A DNA stretch of 64,000 nucleotides. Source: Pseudoalteromonas aurantia 208. GTDB taxonomy: Bacteria; Pseudomonadota; Gammaproteobacteria; Enterobacterales; Alteromonadaceae. Shown here in pieces: positions 33,694 to 44,759 of this stretch. The notes beneath the pieces were generated by a model, which had not been told where the DNA came from, ran no database searches, and saw only the letters and a list, made by a program, of their open reading frames with translations. The stretch's first letter is position 1; every line of letters begins with the position of its first letter. The DNA lies in contig NZ_AQGV01000012.1 in assembly GCF_014858725.1 (NCBI RefSeq), positions 2,232,001-2,296,000 of the forward strand. Reading direction: 5' to 3'. The position numbers and the translations under genes are program-made.

Positions 33694-35667
33694 TTATGCC
33701 AAGCCCTCGAGTAAATATTGCTCTGCCCGTTCAACTCGTCTTGGTTTGCCTTTTAACAATAAAATATCGTTAACCAATAACATTGTTTCCTCAACGGGCG
33801 AGTCTATCTCTTCACCATTGCGACGCAATGCGGTGATCACAACTCTTTGCTTATCCAAAGCCAACTCTTTAATGGTTTTATTCACAGCATAGGCCGATTC
33901 AGGTAAAGCGATAGCATGAAGGTACTCAAGCCTATCGGTCGAGTGCTCTGATAAGTCAGCACTGTCACCCGCAAAAAAACCATGCAAGTACTCATACCTA
34001 TTTTGTCGCTCTTTGCTTACCCGCTTTAAAATCCGGCGCATCGGCACACCCGACATATACAACACATGCGATACCAGCATTAAGCTTGCTTCTAGCGCTT
34101 CAGGTACCACTTCAGTCACCCCTAGCTGCTTTAACGCTTCTAAATGAATGTCGTCTCTCATGCGTACTAAAATCTTTACCTCAGGTGCGGCTTGTTTTAC
34201 TGAATCTATGAGCTTTTGACATTGCTCAAAATCACCACAAGTAATGATCAACAACCGTGCTTTATCTACACCCGCCGACTCCAATATGGCTTTTTGTCCT
34301 GCGTGGCCAAACAATACGGGTTCGCCCGCTGTTTGCGCTTCTTGCACCAGTATTGGATTGCGCTCTATTGCCACATAAGGAATGGCTTCAGGCTTCAAAA
34401 ACCGGGTGATCGTTTGCCCTACTCGCCCGTAGCCAAGGATCACAACATGATCATTTAACGCGTCGACTCCTAAGCCATGATGAAAGTCACCTGAGAAGCG
34501 CTCCTTGTCTAATTTAAACCAACTGAGAATGCGCTCAGTTTGTTCAATTAAGTATGGCGTCAACGCCATTGAAAGCACCCCTAAAGCAATTAAGAAGGAG
34601 GCAATATTGGCATCCAACAGTTGATGTTTGCTGGCAAGCGCCACCAGTACAAAACCAAACTCGCCCATTTGCCATAATAAAATACCGGTTGCAATAGCAT
34701 CTTTTTTACGCTCTCCCATCAATTGCGCAGAAACCATAATGATCAACAGCTTAAAAAATAGCAATGCGCCTAATGCAAGTACAATGTATAAAAATGAAGA
34801 CACAACATAAGGTATATCAAGCTGCATACCGACGGTGACAAAGAATAACCCCATCAAGATATCGCGAAACGGTCGTATCTCAGCTTCTAATTGATGTCGA
34901 TATTGACTTTCACCTAACATCATTCCAGCTAAAAAAGCGCCTAATGCCATCGATAAACCAAACAAGTAAGTTAATCCACCCGCACACAATGCGACAACCA
35001 ATGTGGTTAGCACAAATAGCTCATCAGTTCTAACTAACGCTACTTCATTGAATATTTTAGGTAGTAACCACTTACCTACAGCCCATAAAAACACACATAC
35101 TAGTGCGCCTTTGGCCAATGCAAGACTCAAAGCGCCGACGAGTACTTGATTGTCTGATTGCGCAATTAAAGGAAAAGCAATAAGCAACGGAACTACGGCA
35201 ATATCTTGAAACAGCAACACACCAATTGCGAGCTGGCCACTGCGTAAATTAAGTGAACCGGATTCTTTCAATAACTTTACAACAACTGCCGTTGACGAGA
35301 GCGCGACTAAGCTTGCAATAACAAATGCTTCAAGCCAATTGAATTGCAAAAACCACAATAGTGCAGTACCTAATAACGTGGTCAATACAACCTGTAAACT
35401 ACCTAACCCGAACACCAAATGACGCATTGCCATTAATCTAGGAACTGAAAACTCTAACCCAAGACTAAATAATAAAAACACGATGCCAAGTTCAGCTATA
35501 AAGTGCATTTCATAGCTAATCGTCATCCAGCCAATACCATGGCTGCCAGCAAGAATACCTGTCACTAAATAGGCTAAGATTGCAGGTAAACCAACGCGTT
35601 TAAACAACCACACTAAAATTACAGCGGCAAGTAATAGCGCAAACACTTCGGCAAATATAGTCTGCAA
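33694..35667 (-). CDS. CPA2-family monovalent cation:proton antiporter with TrkA-N domain (KefB/KefC type)
   Basis: A 657-residue protein. Residues 1-375 hold about 12-13 membrane helices of the Na+/H+ exchanger fold, including VALSSTAVVVKLL and GALLFQDIAVVPLL-like segments (here GVLLFQDIAVVPLLIAF). Residues about 400-520 form the NAD-binding TrkA-N (RCK) domain, VVILGYGRVGQTITRFL, and about 570-655 a TrkA-C domain. It exchanges K+ or Na+ for H+ at the inner membrane. The start is TTG 35667 behind AGGAGG. A glutathione-gated Kef identity is not established; no kefF/kefG partner is adjacent. Confidence 0.85.
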   Translation of the reverse strand: MQTIFAEVFALLLAAVILVWLFKRVGLPAILAYLVTGILAGSHGIGWMTISYEMHFIAELGIVFLLFSLGLEFSVPRLMAMRHLVFGLGSLQVVLTTLLGTALLWFLQFNWLEAFVIASLVALSSTAVVVKLLKESGSLNLRSGQLAIGVLLFQDIAVVPLLIAFPLIAQSDNQVLVGALSLALAKGALVCVFLWAVGKWLLPKIFNEVALVRTDELFVLTTLVVALCAGGLTYLFGLSMALGAFLAGMMLGESQYRHQLEAEIRPFRDILMGLFFVTVGMQLDIPYVVSSFLYIVLALGALLFFKLLIIMVSAQLMGERKKDAIATGILLWQMGEFGFVLVALASKHQLLDANIASFLIALGVLSMALTPYLIEQTERILSWFKLDKERFSGDFHHGLGVDALNDHVVILGYGRVGQTITRFLKPEAIPYVAIERNPILVQEAQTAGEPVLFGHAGQKAILESAGVDKARLLIITCGDFEQCQKLIDSVKQAAPEVKILVRMRDDIHLEALKQLGVTEVVPEALEASLMLVSHVLYMSGVPMRRILKRVSKERQNRYEYLHGFFAGDSADLSEHSTDRLEYLHAIALPESAYAVNKTIKELALDKQRVVITALRRNGEEIDSPVEETMLLVNDILLLKGKPRRVERAEQYLLEGLA

Positions 35668-35810
35668 ACAGCCTCCTGAGCGTCAAAAAGTTGCTAATTA
35701 AATGAACAAGCTTTCATTAACTATAGCAAGCAGCTGTTTTTCAGCCAGTTTAAATTTATGGCACGAATTTAGCTTTATATTTCCCATCATTGTATTTAGG
35801 GGAATTATAA

Positions 35811-36704
35811 ATGGAGAATGTCCATATTTTGACTCAGCGAATGCCCACGCGTGGCGACTATTTGCCGTTCAGTAACGAGCAATTCACGAGTCAGCCAGAG
35901 CCTACTCATCGCTTAGTTGAACAGTTACAAACAACATTACAGCTCGATGAGCAGCTCACCTTGTTTGCCGACTATGCAAAACGTATTATTAAATTATCTG
36001 GCCTACAGTTCCACTCCTCCTTAGGCGTGGCGCAAATGAAAGATAGTGACAATCAATATACACCTTATACTTTTGATCTTGAGCTTAATGGTGAGCACTT
36101 AGGGCAACTCGTTTATTTTTGCCAGTATCAATTAAGCAGCAGTATTCAGAACAAATTACGTCATTTACACAGTGCACTACTTTATCCTCTTCGCAATGCA
36201 CTGATGTACAGCCGAGTTTTACAGCTAGCAACTAAAGATTCATTAACAGGGCTTAACAACCGTAGTCAATTTAATGACAATCTTGCACAAAAGTTAGAGC
36301 GTAGCCGGCGCCACCACCGTAGTTTTAGTTTAATGATATTAGATTTAGATAACTTTAAAGCAGTCAATGATGTACATGGGCACAAAGCTGGTGATGATGT
36401 ACTCATTGAATTTGCCAATATTCTAAAACAGTCAATTAGAGCAACTGACAGCGTGTATCGATTTGGTGGGGATGAATTTGCGGTGTTAATTGATGACCCT
36501 GAATTTCCTACTAATAAATTAATCGCAGAGCGTATTATGGCAACCGTGCAACGGTGTGGTCTATTAGCAAATTTTGGTGTAACAACCAGTATTGGATTTA
36601 CACTGGCTGCAAGCCATGATTGTGAAAACGTAATATTTTCACGAGCAGATAAAGGTTTATACAAAGCAAAAGCGGCGGGACGAAACTGCGCTCGCGCAGT
36701 TTGA
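35811..36704 (+). CDS. GGDEF diguanylate cyclase
   Basis: A 297-residue protein. The N-terminal 135 residues look like a GAF-type sensor without membrane helices. The GGDEF domain (about 138-296) has LTGLNNR, DLDNFKAVND and the active-site motif GGDEF at 219-223. The RxxD inhibitory site (Arg210-Asp213) lies exactly five residues upstream, so product inhibition by c-di-GMP is expected. It makes c-di-GMP from two GTP in the cytoplasm. It is single and followed by a strong terminator. No EAL domain is present. Confidence 0.92.
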   Translation: MENVHILTQRMPTRGDYLPFSNEQFTSQPEPTHRLVEQLQTTLQLDEQLTLFADYAKRIIKLSGLQFHSSLGVAQMKDSDNQYTPYTFDLELNGEHLGQLVYFCQYQLSSSIQNKLRHLHSALLYPLRNALMYSRVLQLATKDSLTGLNNRSQFNDNLAQKLERSRRHHRSFSLMILDLDNFKAVNDVHGHKAGDDVLIEFANILKQSIRATDSVYRFGGDEFAVLIDDPEFPTNKLIAERIMATVQRCGLLANFGVTTSIGFTLAASHDCENVIFSRADKGLYKAKAAGRNCARAV

Positions 36705-36712
36705 TAATCACA

Positions 36713-36742
36713 GGCTCAGCCCCCCTAGCTGAGCCTTTTCTC
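36713..36742 (+). terminator. Terminator after the GGDEF gene
   Basis: Perfect inverted repeat GGCTCAGC/GCTGAGCC with loop CCCCCTA, followed by TTTTCTC; begins 9 bases after the stop. Confidence 0.85.
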
Positions 36743-36755
36743 ACTCACTTACCTA

Positions 36756-37127
36756 TTATTTATTCAGTTTACTGACGTACATATGATAGAAAAATAACAG
36801 CAATGCCATACCAAAAAAGAAGCCATTTATCACCCATGCTAACGCTATAAATGTCGGAAGTTCAGTGACGATGATCAGTACCAAAGGCGCCAATACGGCC
36901 ATAATAAAAAAGATACCCCCTTTACCATGCCAATAAGCCAACAGGGTCACACTGGTCAATTGACCGAGCAATACAGCATAAATGACATTGTTGATATTCA
37001 TTGCTTGATTAAGGAATAACATCAAAAAAATAAGCCCAGTGAGCAATAATGCCCAAGGGGATTGCTTAGCCAATGAAGCGCCAATCTTCAGATTATCTAT
37101 CACTGCGTTCTTCCCAATAAATTCCAC
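36756..37127 (-). CDS. Four-helix membrane protein of unknown function
   Basis: A 123-residue, almost entirely hydrophobic protein with about four membrane helices (WALLLTGLIFLMLFL, NVIYAVLLGQLTSVTLLAYW, FFIMAVLAPLVLIIVTELP, ALAWVINGFFFGMALLLFFY). The first 20 residues are polar. The ATG at 37127 lies inside the end of tilS (35-base overlap), so the two are probably read from one message. It loosely resembles AtpI-like small membrane proteins but has no signature. Function unknown. Confidence 0.65.
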   Translation of the reverse strand: MEFIGKNAVIDNLKIGASLAKQSPWALLLTGLIFLMLFLNQAMNINNVIYAVLLGQLTSVTLLAYWHGKGGIFFIMAVLAPLVLIIVTELPTFIALAWVINGFFFGMALLLFFYHMYVSKLNK

Positions 37128-38415
37128 ACTCTTGCGTTACGTGATCGTGGTTAAAATAATACCCAACCACTTGTACCAGCACATCGTTATAATAAATCAG
37201 TGGCACCAATGCACGCTGCCAAGTCGGCACTTTGGCATCTTTCAACCAATGCTTAACCGTGTTTCGTCCGGGTTTAAATTGCGGTTTTATTTTATCGTTT
37301 AAACACCCAAACCTAATCGACACAACTTCATCAGTGCGCGGCGCTCGAATCCCTCTTCCTTGCTTTACGCATAAAACATAGCCTGTTTCAAACATCACAG
37401 TATCTAGGCCGACATTGCTTTTTTCAATTGGCTTATCTTGGGTGACGACCCAGTACAGCAGGCCTCTGTAACGTTTGATTGAACCCAACTTTAAATCAAT
37501 ACTTAATTGCGCATCTATTTTACTCGTTAGGCTTTGTACTAGAATCTGTTCAAGCTGCACCAATGACGGCATTGCCACATTATGCAGTGCTAACCACGCT
37601 CTAACGACGTTCTTTTGCCTTAACGGTGAAAGGTCCGCTAATTTTGCTAAATCAACACATCGCGACTCTCTTTGATTACAGATACTAAGGGCTAAATCAT
37701 CTTGCGTGATTTCATCAATAAGTTGCTGCTGTTGCTGCAATAGTTGAATGCTTCTCAACGCACTAGGTAACAAACCTGAAAAACGCGTTTTTAATTGGGG
37801 AATTATTTGGTTACGCAAGAAATTTCTATCAAAGTGATCATGCTTATTTGATTCATCCTCAATATGAGAGAGTGCATAGTGCTCAGCAAATGCTTCTATG
37901 TCATCACGACTTACATGTAGTAAAGGTCGGATACACTCGCGTCCATTGGGTAGCTGAGTACGCGCTCGCATCGCTCCTAACCCAAGTAAACCAGACCCTC
38001 GCTTTAATCGTAATAGAAAGGTTTCAAGTTGATCATCGCCATGCTGACCCAATACGATAAGTGCATCATCAGATGCCTGATTATGCAATGCTTTATAGCG
38101 TACATCACGTGCCTGCGCTTCAACACTGTGCCGAGCTTTATGTTCAACATCAACATATTCATACTTAAATGGCACTTGTAACTGTTTGCATAGCCTGTCG
38201 CAAAAGTGTAGCCAATCGTCAGCATAGACTGATAAACCATGGTGAACATAAACCGCTTCTATGTCCACATTTGTTGTGTCTCTTAAAGCCACACATAGAT
38301 GCAGCAATACAACTGAATCAACGCCACCCGATAAAGCAACACATAATGTTTGCCGCGTTGGGTTTAGCTGATGTAGCGCAGTATTAAACTGCTTAAATAA
38401 AAAACTCGATTTCAT
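37093..38415 (-). CDS. tilS: tRNA(Ile)-lysidine synthetase
   Basis: A 440-residue cytoplasmic enzyme that converts C34 of the CAU-anticodon tRNA-Ile to lysidine using ATP and lysine, so that AUA is read as Ile. The N-terminal PP-loop ATP-binding motif is clear (CVALSGGVDSVVLLHL), followed by GQHGDDQLETFLLRLKRGSG, characteristic of TilS. The C-terminal part matches the TilS C domain with IRFGC and KHWLKDAKVPTWQR. The length fits the family. It follows accA on the same strand, with a terminator between them, as in many gammaproteobacteria. Confidence 0.95.
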   Translation of the reverse strand: MKSSFLFKQFNTALHQLNPTRQTLCVALSGGVDSVVLLHLCVALRDTTNVDIEAVYVHHGLSVYADDWLHFCDRLCKQLQVPFKYEYVDVEHKARHSVEAQARDVRYKALHNQASDDALIVLGQHGDDQLETFLLRLKRGSGLLGLGAMRARTQLPNGRECIRPLLHVSRDDIEAFAEHYALSHIEDESNKHDHFDRNFLRNQIIPQLKTRFSGLLPSALRSIQLLQQQQQLIDEITQDDLALSICNQRESRCVDLAKLADLSPLRQKNVVRAWLALHNVAMPSLVQLEQILVQSLTSKIDAQLSIDLKLGSIKRYRGLLYWVVTQDKPIEKSNVGLDTVMFETGYVLCVKQGRGIRAPRTDEVVSIRFGCLNDKIKPQFKPGRNTVKHWLKDAKVPTWQRALVPLIYYNDVLVQVVGYYFNHDHVTQECGIYWEERSDR

Positions 38416-38427
38416 AATATAGAACGC

Positions 38428-38452
38428 AAAAAAGCCGCTATTGCGGCTTTTT
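38428..38452 (-). terminator. Terminator after accA
   Basis: Inverted repeat AAAAAGCCGC/GCGGCTTTTT with a 5-base loop lies between accA (stop 38470) and tilS (ATG 38415). T runs are present on both strands. tilS must then have its own promoter or rely on read-through. Confidence 0.8.
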
Positions 38453-38469
38453 ACGCTAATTCATCTTAC

Positions 38470-39426
38470 TTAGCAATAACCGAAAGACATTAGCCTGTTA
38501 TAACGTTGCTCCAACATTTCTTCTGTACTTAATGCCTGAAGATCTGTCAGGTCGCGTTTTAACTGCGCTTTCAAGTTTTTCGCCATCACATCATAATCAC
38601 GATGCGCACCACCTAGAGGCTCATCTACAATACTATTGATGAGATCTAATTCTTTAACGCGCGTAGCTGATACACCCATAGCTTCTGCAGCTAGTGGGGC
38701 TTTATCTGCACTTTTCCAAAGAATTGAAGCACACCCTTCTGGAGAAATAACCGAGTAAGTGCTGTATTGCAACATATTGACTCTGTCACCTACACCAATT
38801 GCTAAAGCGCCACCAGAACCACCCTCACCAATAACGGTACAAATAGTCGGTACTTTCAATGCAGCCATAACTTTTAAATTACGGGCAATTGCTTCACTTT
38901 GACCACGTTCTTCAGCACCCACGCCAGGATAAGCGCCTGGGGTGTCAATGAAGGTAATAATTGGCATTTTAAAGCGCTCAGCCATTTCCATTAAACGTAA
39001 GGCTTTACGGTATCCTTCTGGCTTGGGCATACCAAAGTTACGCTTAATCTTCTCAGCTGTATCACGCCCTTTCTGTTGACCAATGATCATGACCGGCTGA
39101 CCTTCAAAGCGTGCAACACCGCCTAAAATAGCAGGGTCATTCGCGAATGTTCTGTCGCCAGCAAATTCATCAAATTCAGTGAAAATACGTTCAATGTAAT
39201 CTCGAGTATAAGGACGAAGAGGATGACGTGCCAATTGAGAAACTTGCCAAGCACCTAAACCAGAAAAGATTTTTTCTGTTTGCTCAACATTCTTCTCTTT
39301 CAGTCGAGAAATTTCATCTTCTAAGCTCAGATCTAAACTACCTGAACGGCTAACATTTTGTAATTCTTTAATTTTTGCTTCCAATTCTGCAATTGGAAGC
39401 TCAAAGTCAAGATAATTGAGACTCAT
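38470..39426 (-). CDS. accA: Acetyl-CoA carboxylase carboxyltransferase subunit alpha
   Basis: A 318-residue cytoplasmic protein, the usual length. With AccD it moves the carboxyl group from biotin-BCCP to acetyl-CoA, the committed step of fatty acid synthesis. Seen: the N-terminal [14 protein letters not shown] helix, [40 protein letters not shown] and [17 protein letters not shown], which belong to the carboxyltransferase fold and acyl-CoA site. It starts 19 bases after dnaE, as in E. coli. Confidence 0.97.
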   Translation of the reverse strand: MSLNYLDFELPIAELEAKIKELQNVSRSGSLDLSLEDEISRLKEKNVEQTEKIFSGLGAWQVSQLARHPLRPYTRDYIERIFTEFDEFAGDRTFANDPAILGGVARFEGQPVMIIGQQKGRDTAEKIKRNFGMPKPEGYRKALRLMEMAERFKMPIITFIDTPGAYPGVGAEERGQSEAIARNLKVMAALKVPTICTVIGEGGSGGALAIGVGDRVNMLQYSTYSVISPEGCASILWKSADKAPLAAEAMGVSATRVKELDLINSIVDEPLGGAHRDYDVMAKNLKAQLKRDLTDLQALSTEEMLEQRYNRLMSFGYC

Positions 39427-39445
39427 GCTCTAAACTACCTATTAA

Positions 39446-42400
39446 TTAAAATTCTAGTTCTATTTCTTGCGCCGCCATTTGCGACAACCGAGTTATTAGG
39501 TCATCTGTAGGCGTCACACACCATTCGGTCCCAAGCGTTAGCTCTGCTAACGCATCTGGACGCTGGTACATAACTTTTATTGGACATGTACCAAATTTAT
39601 AAGGTTCTAACACTTTTCGCAATTTATCGAAGAAGTTTTCGTCTATTTGCACCATATTTAGCGTCATTTTAATTGCTCTAATACGTTTTTCACGTGCTTG
39701 AGCTATGGTACAGACATCTCTGGCAGTCATTGTAATGCCACCAGAGAAGTTATCAAAGCTGACCTGTCCAGATATTACCAAGATTTGGTTAATTTGCAGC
39801 AATTCTTGGTATGTTTCAAACTGTTCAGGGAATAAGCGTACATCAATTCGGGCACTTTTGTCATCTAAAGTTATTAACCCCCAGCGATTCCCTTTTTTAT
39901 TTATTAACGTACGCGCATTAATCACTAAACCAGCAGCTGTTGACTGCACATCTCTATTCGTTGGCTGCAAATCAACTAATTTACCCGATGTATAGTGCCT
40001 CAATTCTCGTCGATATTGGTTTATAGGATGACCCGTTAAGTAAAGCCCTAACGTTTCTTTTTCCCCATCTAACCACTCATTGTCAGTCAGAGGCCTTGCC
40101 AGTACAAAGGCTTGCTCAACTTCTTCCGGTTCTACAGCCAACAATCCAAATAAGTCAGACTGACCAATCGCTTCTGCTTTATGGTGTTGCTCCGCAGACT
40201 TCATGGCATCTTTTACGCTAGCAAGTAACGTTGCTCTTCCTGCTTGTGTGCCATCTGGCCCTAATTTATCCAATGCACCGGCATAAATCAGCTTTTCTAG
40301 TACACGTTTATTTAACCGCTTTAAATCGACACGTGCGCAAAAATCGAATAGATCTTTGAATTCACCACCTTGTGCTCGACACTCCAAGATGGTGTCTACT
40401 GGCGCTTCACCAACGCCTTTAATAGCACCAATACCATAGACGATCTCACCTTTTAAATTTACAGTAAATTTATATTCACCAGCATTTACATCAGGTGGTA
40501 ACAAGGTCAACTTCATGTTTTCACATTCATCAACCAAAATAACTATCTTTTCGGTGTTATCCATGTCTGCTGACATAACCGCAGCCATGAACTCAGCAGG
40601 AAAATGCGTTTTCATCCACAATGTTTGATAAGACACAAGTGCGTAAGCGGCCGAGTGAGATTTGTTAAAGCCATAACCTGCAAACTTCTCAACCAAGTCG
40701 AAGATTTTCATCGCCAACTCACCATCTACACCGTTATTGACTGAGCCTTCTTCAAATGTTGAACGCTGCTTGGCCATTTCTTCTGGTTTTTTCTTACCCA
40801 TCGCGCGGCGTAACATATCGGCCCCACCAAGCGTGTAACCAGCCAACACCTGGGCGATTTGCATTACTTGTTCTTGGTACAAGATAATGCCATAGGTCGG
40901 CTCGAGAATAGGCTTTAAGCTCTCATGCTGCCACTGTACGTCGGGATAAGAAAGCTCTTCACGGCCATGCTTTCGGTCAATAAAGTTATCTACCATGCCC
41001 GACTGAAGTGGACCGGGTCGGAACAGCGCAACCAGTGCAATCATGTCTTCAAAGCAGTCAGGTTTCAAGCGTCGAACCAAGTCTTTCATACCGCGAGATT
41101 CTAACTGGAACACCGCGGTTGTTTCAGCGCGTAACAGCAGCTCAAAACTCTTACGGTCATCCAATGGAATAGCAGCAATATCTACATGCTCTTTGCCTTC
41201 TCGGGTAAGACGTTCATTGGCCATATCGAGCGCCCACTGCAAAATCGTCAGTGTTCTCAAGCCTAAGAAATCAAATTTAACCAACCCAGCAGTTTCTACA
41301 TCGTTCTTATCAAATTGAGTAACGGGAAACTTCCCTTCATCATCACAGTACAACGCGGCAAAGTCGGTTATTGTCGTCGGAGATATAACCACACCACCGG
41401 CGTGTTTCCCTGCATTTCGTGTACAGCCTTCTAAAATTCGGCACATATCAATGAGATCTTTTACTTCCTCATCGCTGTCATATACTTCAGGTAAGCGGGG
41501 TTCTACATCAAATGCTTTCGCAAGGGTCATACCAGGGTCACCAGGTACCAATTTAGATATCCGGTCAACAAAACCATACGGATGGCCAAGTACCCTACCT
41601 ACATCACGTATTACCGCTTTTGCGGCCATAGTACCAAACGTGATGATCTGAGACACCGCATCTCGGCCATACAACATGGCAACGTGATCAATGACTTCAT
41701 CTCGGCGGTCCATGCAAAAGTCGACATCGAAATCCGGCATTGATACACGTTCTGGGTTCAAGAACCGTTCAAAAAGTAGATCGAACTCAAGTGGGTCCAA
41801 ATCGGTGATCTTCAAGGCATAAGCAACCAGCGAGCCTGCACCAGACCCGCGTCCAGGTCCTACTGGAATATTGTTATCTTTACTCCATTGAATAAATTCC
41901 ATTACAATTAAAAAGTAACCCGGAAACCCCATCTGGTTTATAACGTCTAACTCTAATTGCAGTCGTTCATCATACTCAACGCGCTTTGATTGTCTGTCCT
42001 GTTCATCAGGAAATAAAAACAGTAACCGTTCTTCTAAGCCATCTCGGGAGACCTTAACCAAGAAATCGTCAATTTTGAGCTCCCCAGTTGGATAATCTGG
42101 GAGGAAATAAGTCCCCAGCTGAACGGTGACGTTACATCGTTTTGCTATTTCAACGGTATTTTGCAATGCCTCAGGAATATCACTAAACAACGCCTGCATT
42201 TGCTCTGCTGTTTTTAAATACTGCTCTTTAGAAAAACGTTTAGGCCTGCGTTTATCTTCCAGTGTATAACCGTCAAATATCGCCACACGAATCTCATGAG
42301 CATCAAAGTCAGCTTCATGAAGAAACACCACTTCATTCGTCGCTACAACAGGTAACCCTCGCGTAGTTGCAAGCTCCACAGCCGCATGCAAATAGGTTTC

Positions 42401-42934
42401 TTCATCGGCTCTACCTGTACGAATGAGTTCTAGATAGAAATTATCAGCAAAATGTTCTTCATAAAATTGCACCGTTTCATCTACGAGTTGTGGGTTACCT
42501 TTTAGGAGCGCTTTGCCTACATCGCCATCTTTACCTGCGGAGAGTAAAATCAATCCTTCTTTATGTGCAGCCAACCATTGCTTATCAACAACAGGACGGT
42601 GAAATACGTGGCCCCGTTGGTATGCTTCAGATATTAATAAGGTGAGGTTTTTGTATCCAGTATTGTCTTTGGCTAACACCACTAAGCGTGACGGTTCATC
42701 GGGAAACTGGTCGCTCTTAAGCCAAATATCAGCACCAACAATGGGTTTAATACCTGCGCCGTGCGTTGTGCCATAAAACCGTACTAAACCACAAAAGTTC
42801 ATTTGGTCCGTAATCGCAATCGCAGGCAACTCTAACTCTTGCGCTCTTGCAACAATAGGCTTCGTTTTTGCCAAACCATCAACCATTGAAAAGTCACTAT
42901 GAACTCTTAAATGCACAAAATCAGGTACTGCCAT
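39446..42934 (-). CDS. dnaE: DNA polymerase III subunit alpha
   Basis: This 1162-residue protein is the replicative polymerase. Order of domains: PHP (about 1-270; [20 protein letters not shown]), polymerase core (about 290-820) with [19 protein letters not shown], which carries two of the three catalytic Asp, and [14 protein letters not shown], then the helix-hairpin-helix region and OB fold (about 980-1080; [18 protein letters not shown]). The length matches E. coli DnaE. It starts 2 bases after rnhB ends and is followed by accA. Confidence 0.97.
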   Translation of the reverse strand: MAVPDFVHLRVHSDFSMVDGLAKTKPIVARAQELELPAIAITDQMNFCGLVRFYGTTHGAGIKPIVGADIWLKSDQFPDEPSRLVVLAKDNTGYKNLTLLISEAYQRGHVFHRPVVDKQWLAAHKEGLILLSAGKDGDVGKALLKGNPQLVDETVQFYEEHFADNFYLELIRTGRADEETYLHAAVELATTRGLPVVATNEVVFLHEADFDAHEIRVAIFDGYTLEDKRRPKRFSKEQYLKTAEQMQALFSDIPEALQNTVEIAKRCNVTVQLGTYFLPDYPTGELKIDDFLVKVSRDGLEERLLFLFPDEQDRQSKRVEYDERLQLELDVINQMGFPGYFLIVMEFIQWSKDNNIPVGPGRGSGAGSLVAYALKITDLDPLEFDLLFERFLNPERVSMPDFDVDFCMDRRDEVIDHVAMLYGRDAVSQIITFGTMAAKAVIRDVGRVLGHPYGFVDRISKLVPGDPGMTLAKAFDVEPRLPEVYDSDEEVKDLIDMCRILEGCTRNAGKHAGGVVISPTTITDFAALYCDDEGKFPVTQFDKNDVETAGLVKFDFLGLRTLTILQWALDMANERLTREGKEHVDIAAIPLDDRKSFELLLRAETTAVFQLESRGMKDLVRRLKPDCFEDMIALVALFRPGPLQSGMVDNFIDRKHGREELSYPDVQWQHESLKPILEPTYGIILYQEQVMQIAQVLAGYTLGGADMLRRAMGKKKPEEMAKQRSTFEEGSVNNGVDGELAMKIFDLVEKFAGYGFNKSHSAAYALVSYQTLWMKTHFPAEFMAAVMSADMDNTEKIVILVDECENMKLTLLPPDVNAGEYKFTVNLKGEIVYGIGAIKGVGEAPVDTILECRAQGGEFKDLFDFCARVDLKRLNKRVLEKLIYAGALDKLGPDGTQAGRATLLASVKDAMKSAEQHHKAEAIGQSDLFGLLAVEPEEVEQAFVLARPLTDNEWLDGEKETLGLYLTGHPINQYRRELRHYTSGKLVDLQPTNRDVQSTAAGLVINARTLINKKGNRWGLITLDDKSARIDVRLFPEQFETYQELLQINQILVISGQVSFDNFSGGITMTARDVCTIAQAREKRIRAIKMTLNMVQIDENFFDKLRKVLEPYKFGTCPIKVMYQRPDALAELTLGTEWCVTPTDDLITRLSQMAAQEIELEF

Positions 42935-42936
42935 CG

Positions 42937-43530
42937 TTATTCCTTACCTGCAATAATACGCTGAACAGGCTTAAAGGTTGTTCTATGATGCGGTGTTATG
43001 CCATGCGCTTCAAGCGCTGCAAAATGTGCCTTTGTTGGATACCCTTTATGTGCAGCAAAGCCAAATTCAGGAAATTCAGCGTCTAACTCCAACATTTCAT
43101 TGTCGCGGGTGACCTTTGCCAAAATAGATGCAGCGCTGATTTCCGCCACTAAACTATCTCCTTTTACCACGCTCTGAGCAGCCATTGTTAATTTTGGTAA
43201 ACGGTTACCATCAATAAAAACAAAATCTGGCTGAATCGCTAACCCTTCAACAGCACGACTCATCGCAAGCATGGTGGCATGTAAAATATTAAGCTCATCA
43301 ATCTCTGCCACTGACGCACGCGCAACATAATAGCACAGCGCTTTTTCTTTAATTTCTTCCGCCAATGCAATGCGTTTTTTCTCTGATAACTTCTTTGAGT
43401 CAGCTAAGCCATCAATAGGTTTATTCGGATCTAAGATCACAGCAGCGGTCACAACATCGCCAACCAGGGGGCCTCGACCAACTTCATCTACGCCGGCAAT
43501 AAATTGTACATCTGGACGTTCAACTTGCAT
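42937..43530 (-). CDS. rnhB: Ribonuclease HII
   Basis: A 197-residue enzyme that cuts the RNA strand of RNA-DNA hybrids, including single ribonucleotides. The catalytic core is seen in [19 protein letters not shown] (Asp and Glu) and later in [12 protein letters not shown] (Asp). The end [16 protein letters not shown] is typical. It overlaps lpxB by 11 bases and is nearly joined to dnaE. Confidence 0.96.
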   Translation of the reverse strand: MQVERPDVQFIAGVDEVGRGPLVGDVVTAAVILDPNKPIDGLADSKKLSEKKRIALAEEIKEKALCYYVARASVAEIDELNILHATMLAMSRAVEGLAIQPDFVFIDGNRLPKLTMAAQSVVKGDSLVAEISAASILAKVTRDNEMLELDAEFPEFGFAAHKGYPTKAHFAALEAHGITPHHRTTFKPVQRIIAGKE

Positions 43531-44674
43531 CTATTAACTCCGCTACGGCTTTTGCAGCCTGTTTACTTGCATCTAGCCTAATATTCTCATGTATCTCATA
43601 GAAGCGTGCAACGAGCGCTTCACTCTCACCCCTGAGCATTGGTAACAATGCATCAACTAACGCGTCAGCATTACATTCTTGCTGTAAAAACTCTGGTACC
43701 AATGGTGCATCAGCCAATAAATTTGGCAAAGAGAAGTACTTTATATTAAATGTAAAAAAGTGCTTAAATATCCAGTAACTTGATGGTTTAAACTTGTACC
43801 CTACTACCATTGGTTTTTTATATAGCATGGCTTCAAGTGTTGCCGTGCCTGACGCCAATAACACAGCATTAGCAGCCGACATTGCTTCGCTTGATTGCCC
43901 TTCTAATAACAAAGGTCGTAAGTTTGGCGCAACCTCTGCTAACACAGATTCAAATTGTGCTTTTCTTTTCGCGTTGACAAGCGGTACCACTACTTTTAAC
44001 TCTGGCAGTTTATCTTTAAGTAGTTTGGCTGTTTCCAAATACGTACTGCTTAATAAGCCAACCTCAGAGCCTCTGCTGCCTGGAAGAAGTGCTAACACTA
44101 AGTCATCTTCAGCGAGGCCTAACTTAGCTCTGGCTGCGCTGGCATTCACTTTAAGTGGAATTTCGTCAGCAAGTGTATGTCCTACGAACGTACACGGTAC
44201 ATCATGTTTGTCGTAGAATGCCTTTTCAAATGGCAGTAATGATAAAACCAAATTAGTTGCTTCTGCTATCGTAAAAATGCGCTTTTGGCGCCATGCCCAT
44301 ACGGAAGGGCTCACATATTGTACTGTTTTTATACCCGCTTTTTTAAGTGGCTTTTCGACTCGTAAATTGAAGTCCGGTGCATCAATACCAATATAAACAT
44401 CAGGCGGATTATCAATAAAATGCTGAATAAGCTGTTTGCGTATTTTTAACAGACGAGGTAGGCGCCCTAACACTTCAACCAATCCCATGACTGCCAGTTC
44501 TTCCATATCAAACAGTGTTTTACAGCCCGCTTGCTGCATTTTAGGTCCTGCAATACCCACAAACTCTGCATGAGGATAATGTTGCTTTAAAGCATGAATA
44601 AGGCCTGCGCCCAATATATCGCCCGACAATTCGCCCGCTACAATACCTATGGTTAATTTATTTTTATTTATCAT
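43520..44674 (-). CDS. lpxB: Lipid-A-disaccharide synthase
   Basis: A glycosyltransferase (GT19) that joins UDP-2,3-diacylglucosamine and lipid X to form the lipid A disaccharide at the inner-membrane face. The open frame begins at 44710, but ATG 44674 gives the normal start [19 protein letters not shown] (384 residues). Family marks: [40 protein letters not shown] and [13 protein letters not shown]. It is downstream of lpxA, but with a terminator-like hairpin between. Confidence 0.96.
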   Translation of the reverse strand: MINKNKLTIGIVAGELSGDILGAGLIHALKQHYPHAEFVGIAGPKMQQAGCKTLFDMEELAVMGLVEVLGRLPRLLKIRKQLIQHFIDNPPDVYIGIDAPDFNLRVEKPLKKAGIKTVQYVSPSVWAWRQKRIFTIAEATNLVLSLLPFEKAFYDKHDVPCTFVGHTLADEIPLKVNASAARAKLGLAEDDLVLALLPGSRGSEVGLLSSTYLETAKLLKDKLPELKVVVPLVNAKRKAQFESVLAEVAPNLRPLLLEGQSSEAMSAANAVLLASGTATLEAMLYKKPMVVGYKFKPSSYWIFKHFFTFNIKYFSLPNLLADAPLVPEFLQQECNADALVDALLPMLRGESEALVARFYEIHENIRLDASKQAAKAVAELIDAS

Positions 44675-44702
44675 GTCTATTATCTGAGTTTGTATAAATA
44701 AA

Positions 44703-44732
44703 AACGCCATACAAATTAATCTGTATGGCGTT
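44703..44732 (-). terminator. Terminator-like hairpin between lpxA and lpxB
   Basis: Perfect inverted repeat AACGCCATACA/TGTATGGCGTT with an 8-base loop; on the minus strand it is followed by TTTATTTATA. It lies in the 85-base lpxA-lpxB gap and should reduce read-through into lpxB-rnhB-dnaE. Confidence 0.75.
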
Positions 44733-44759
44733 CATCAATAACGTTTTATCACGGCCGAT

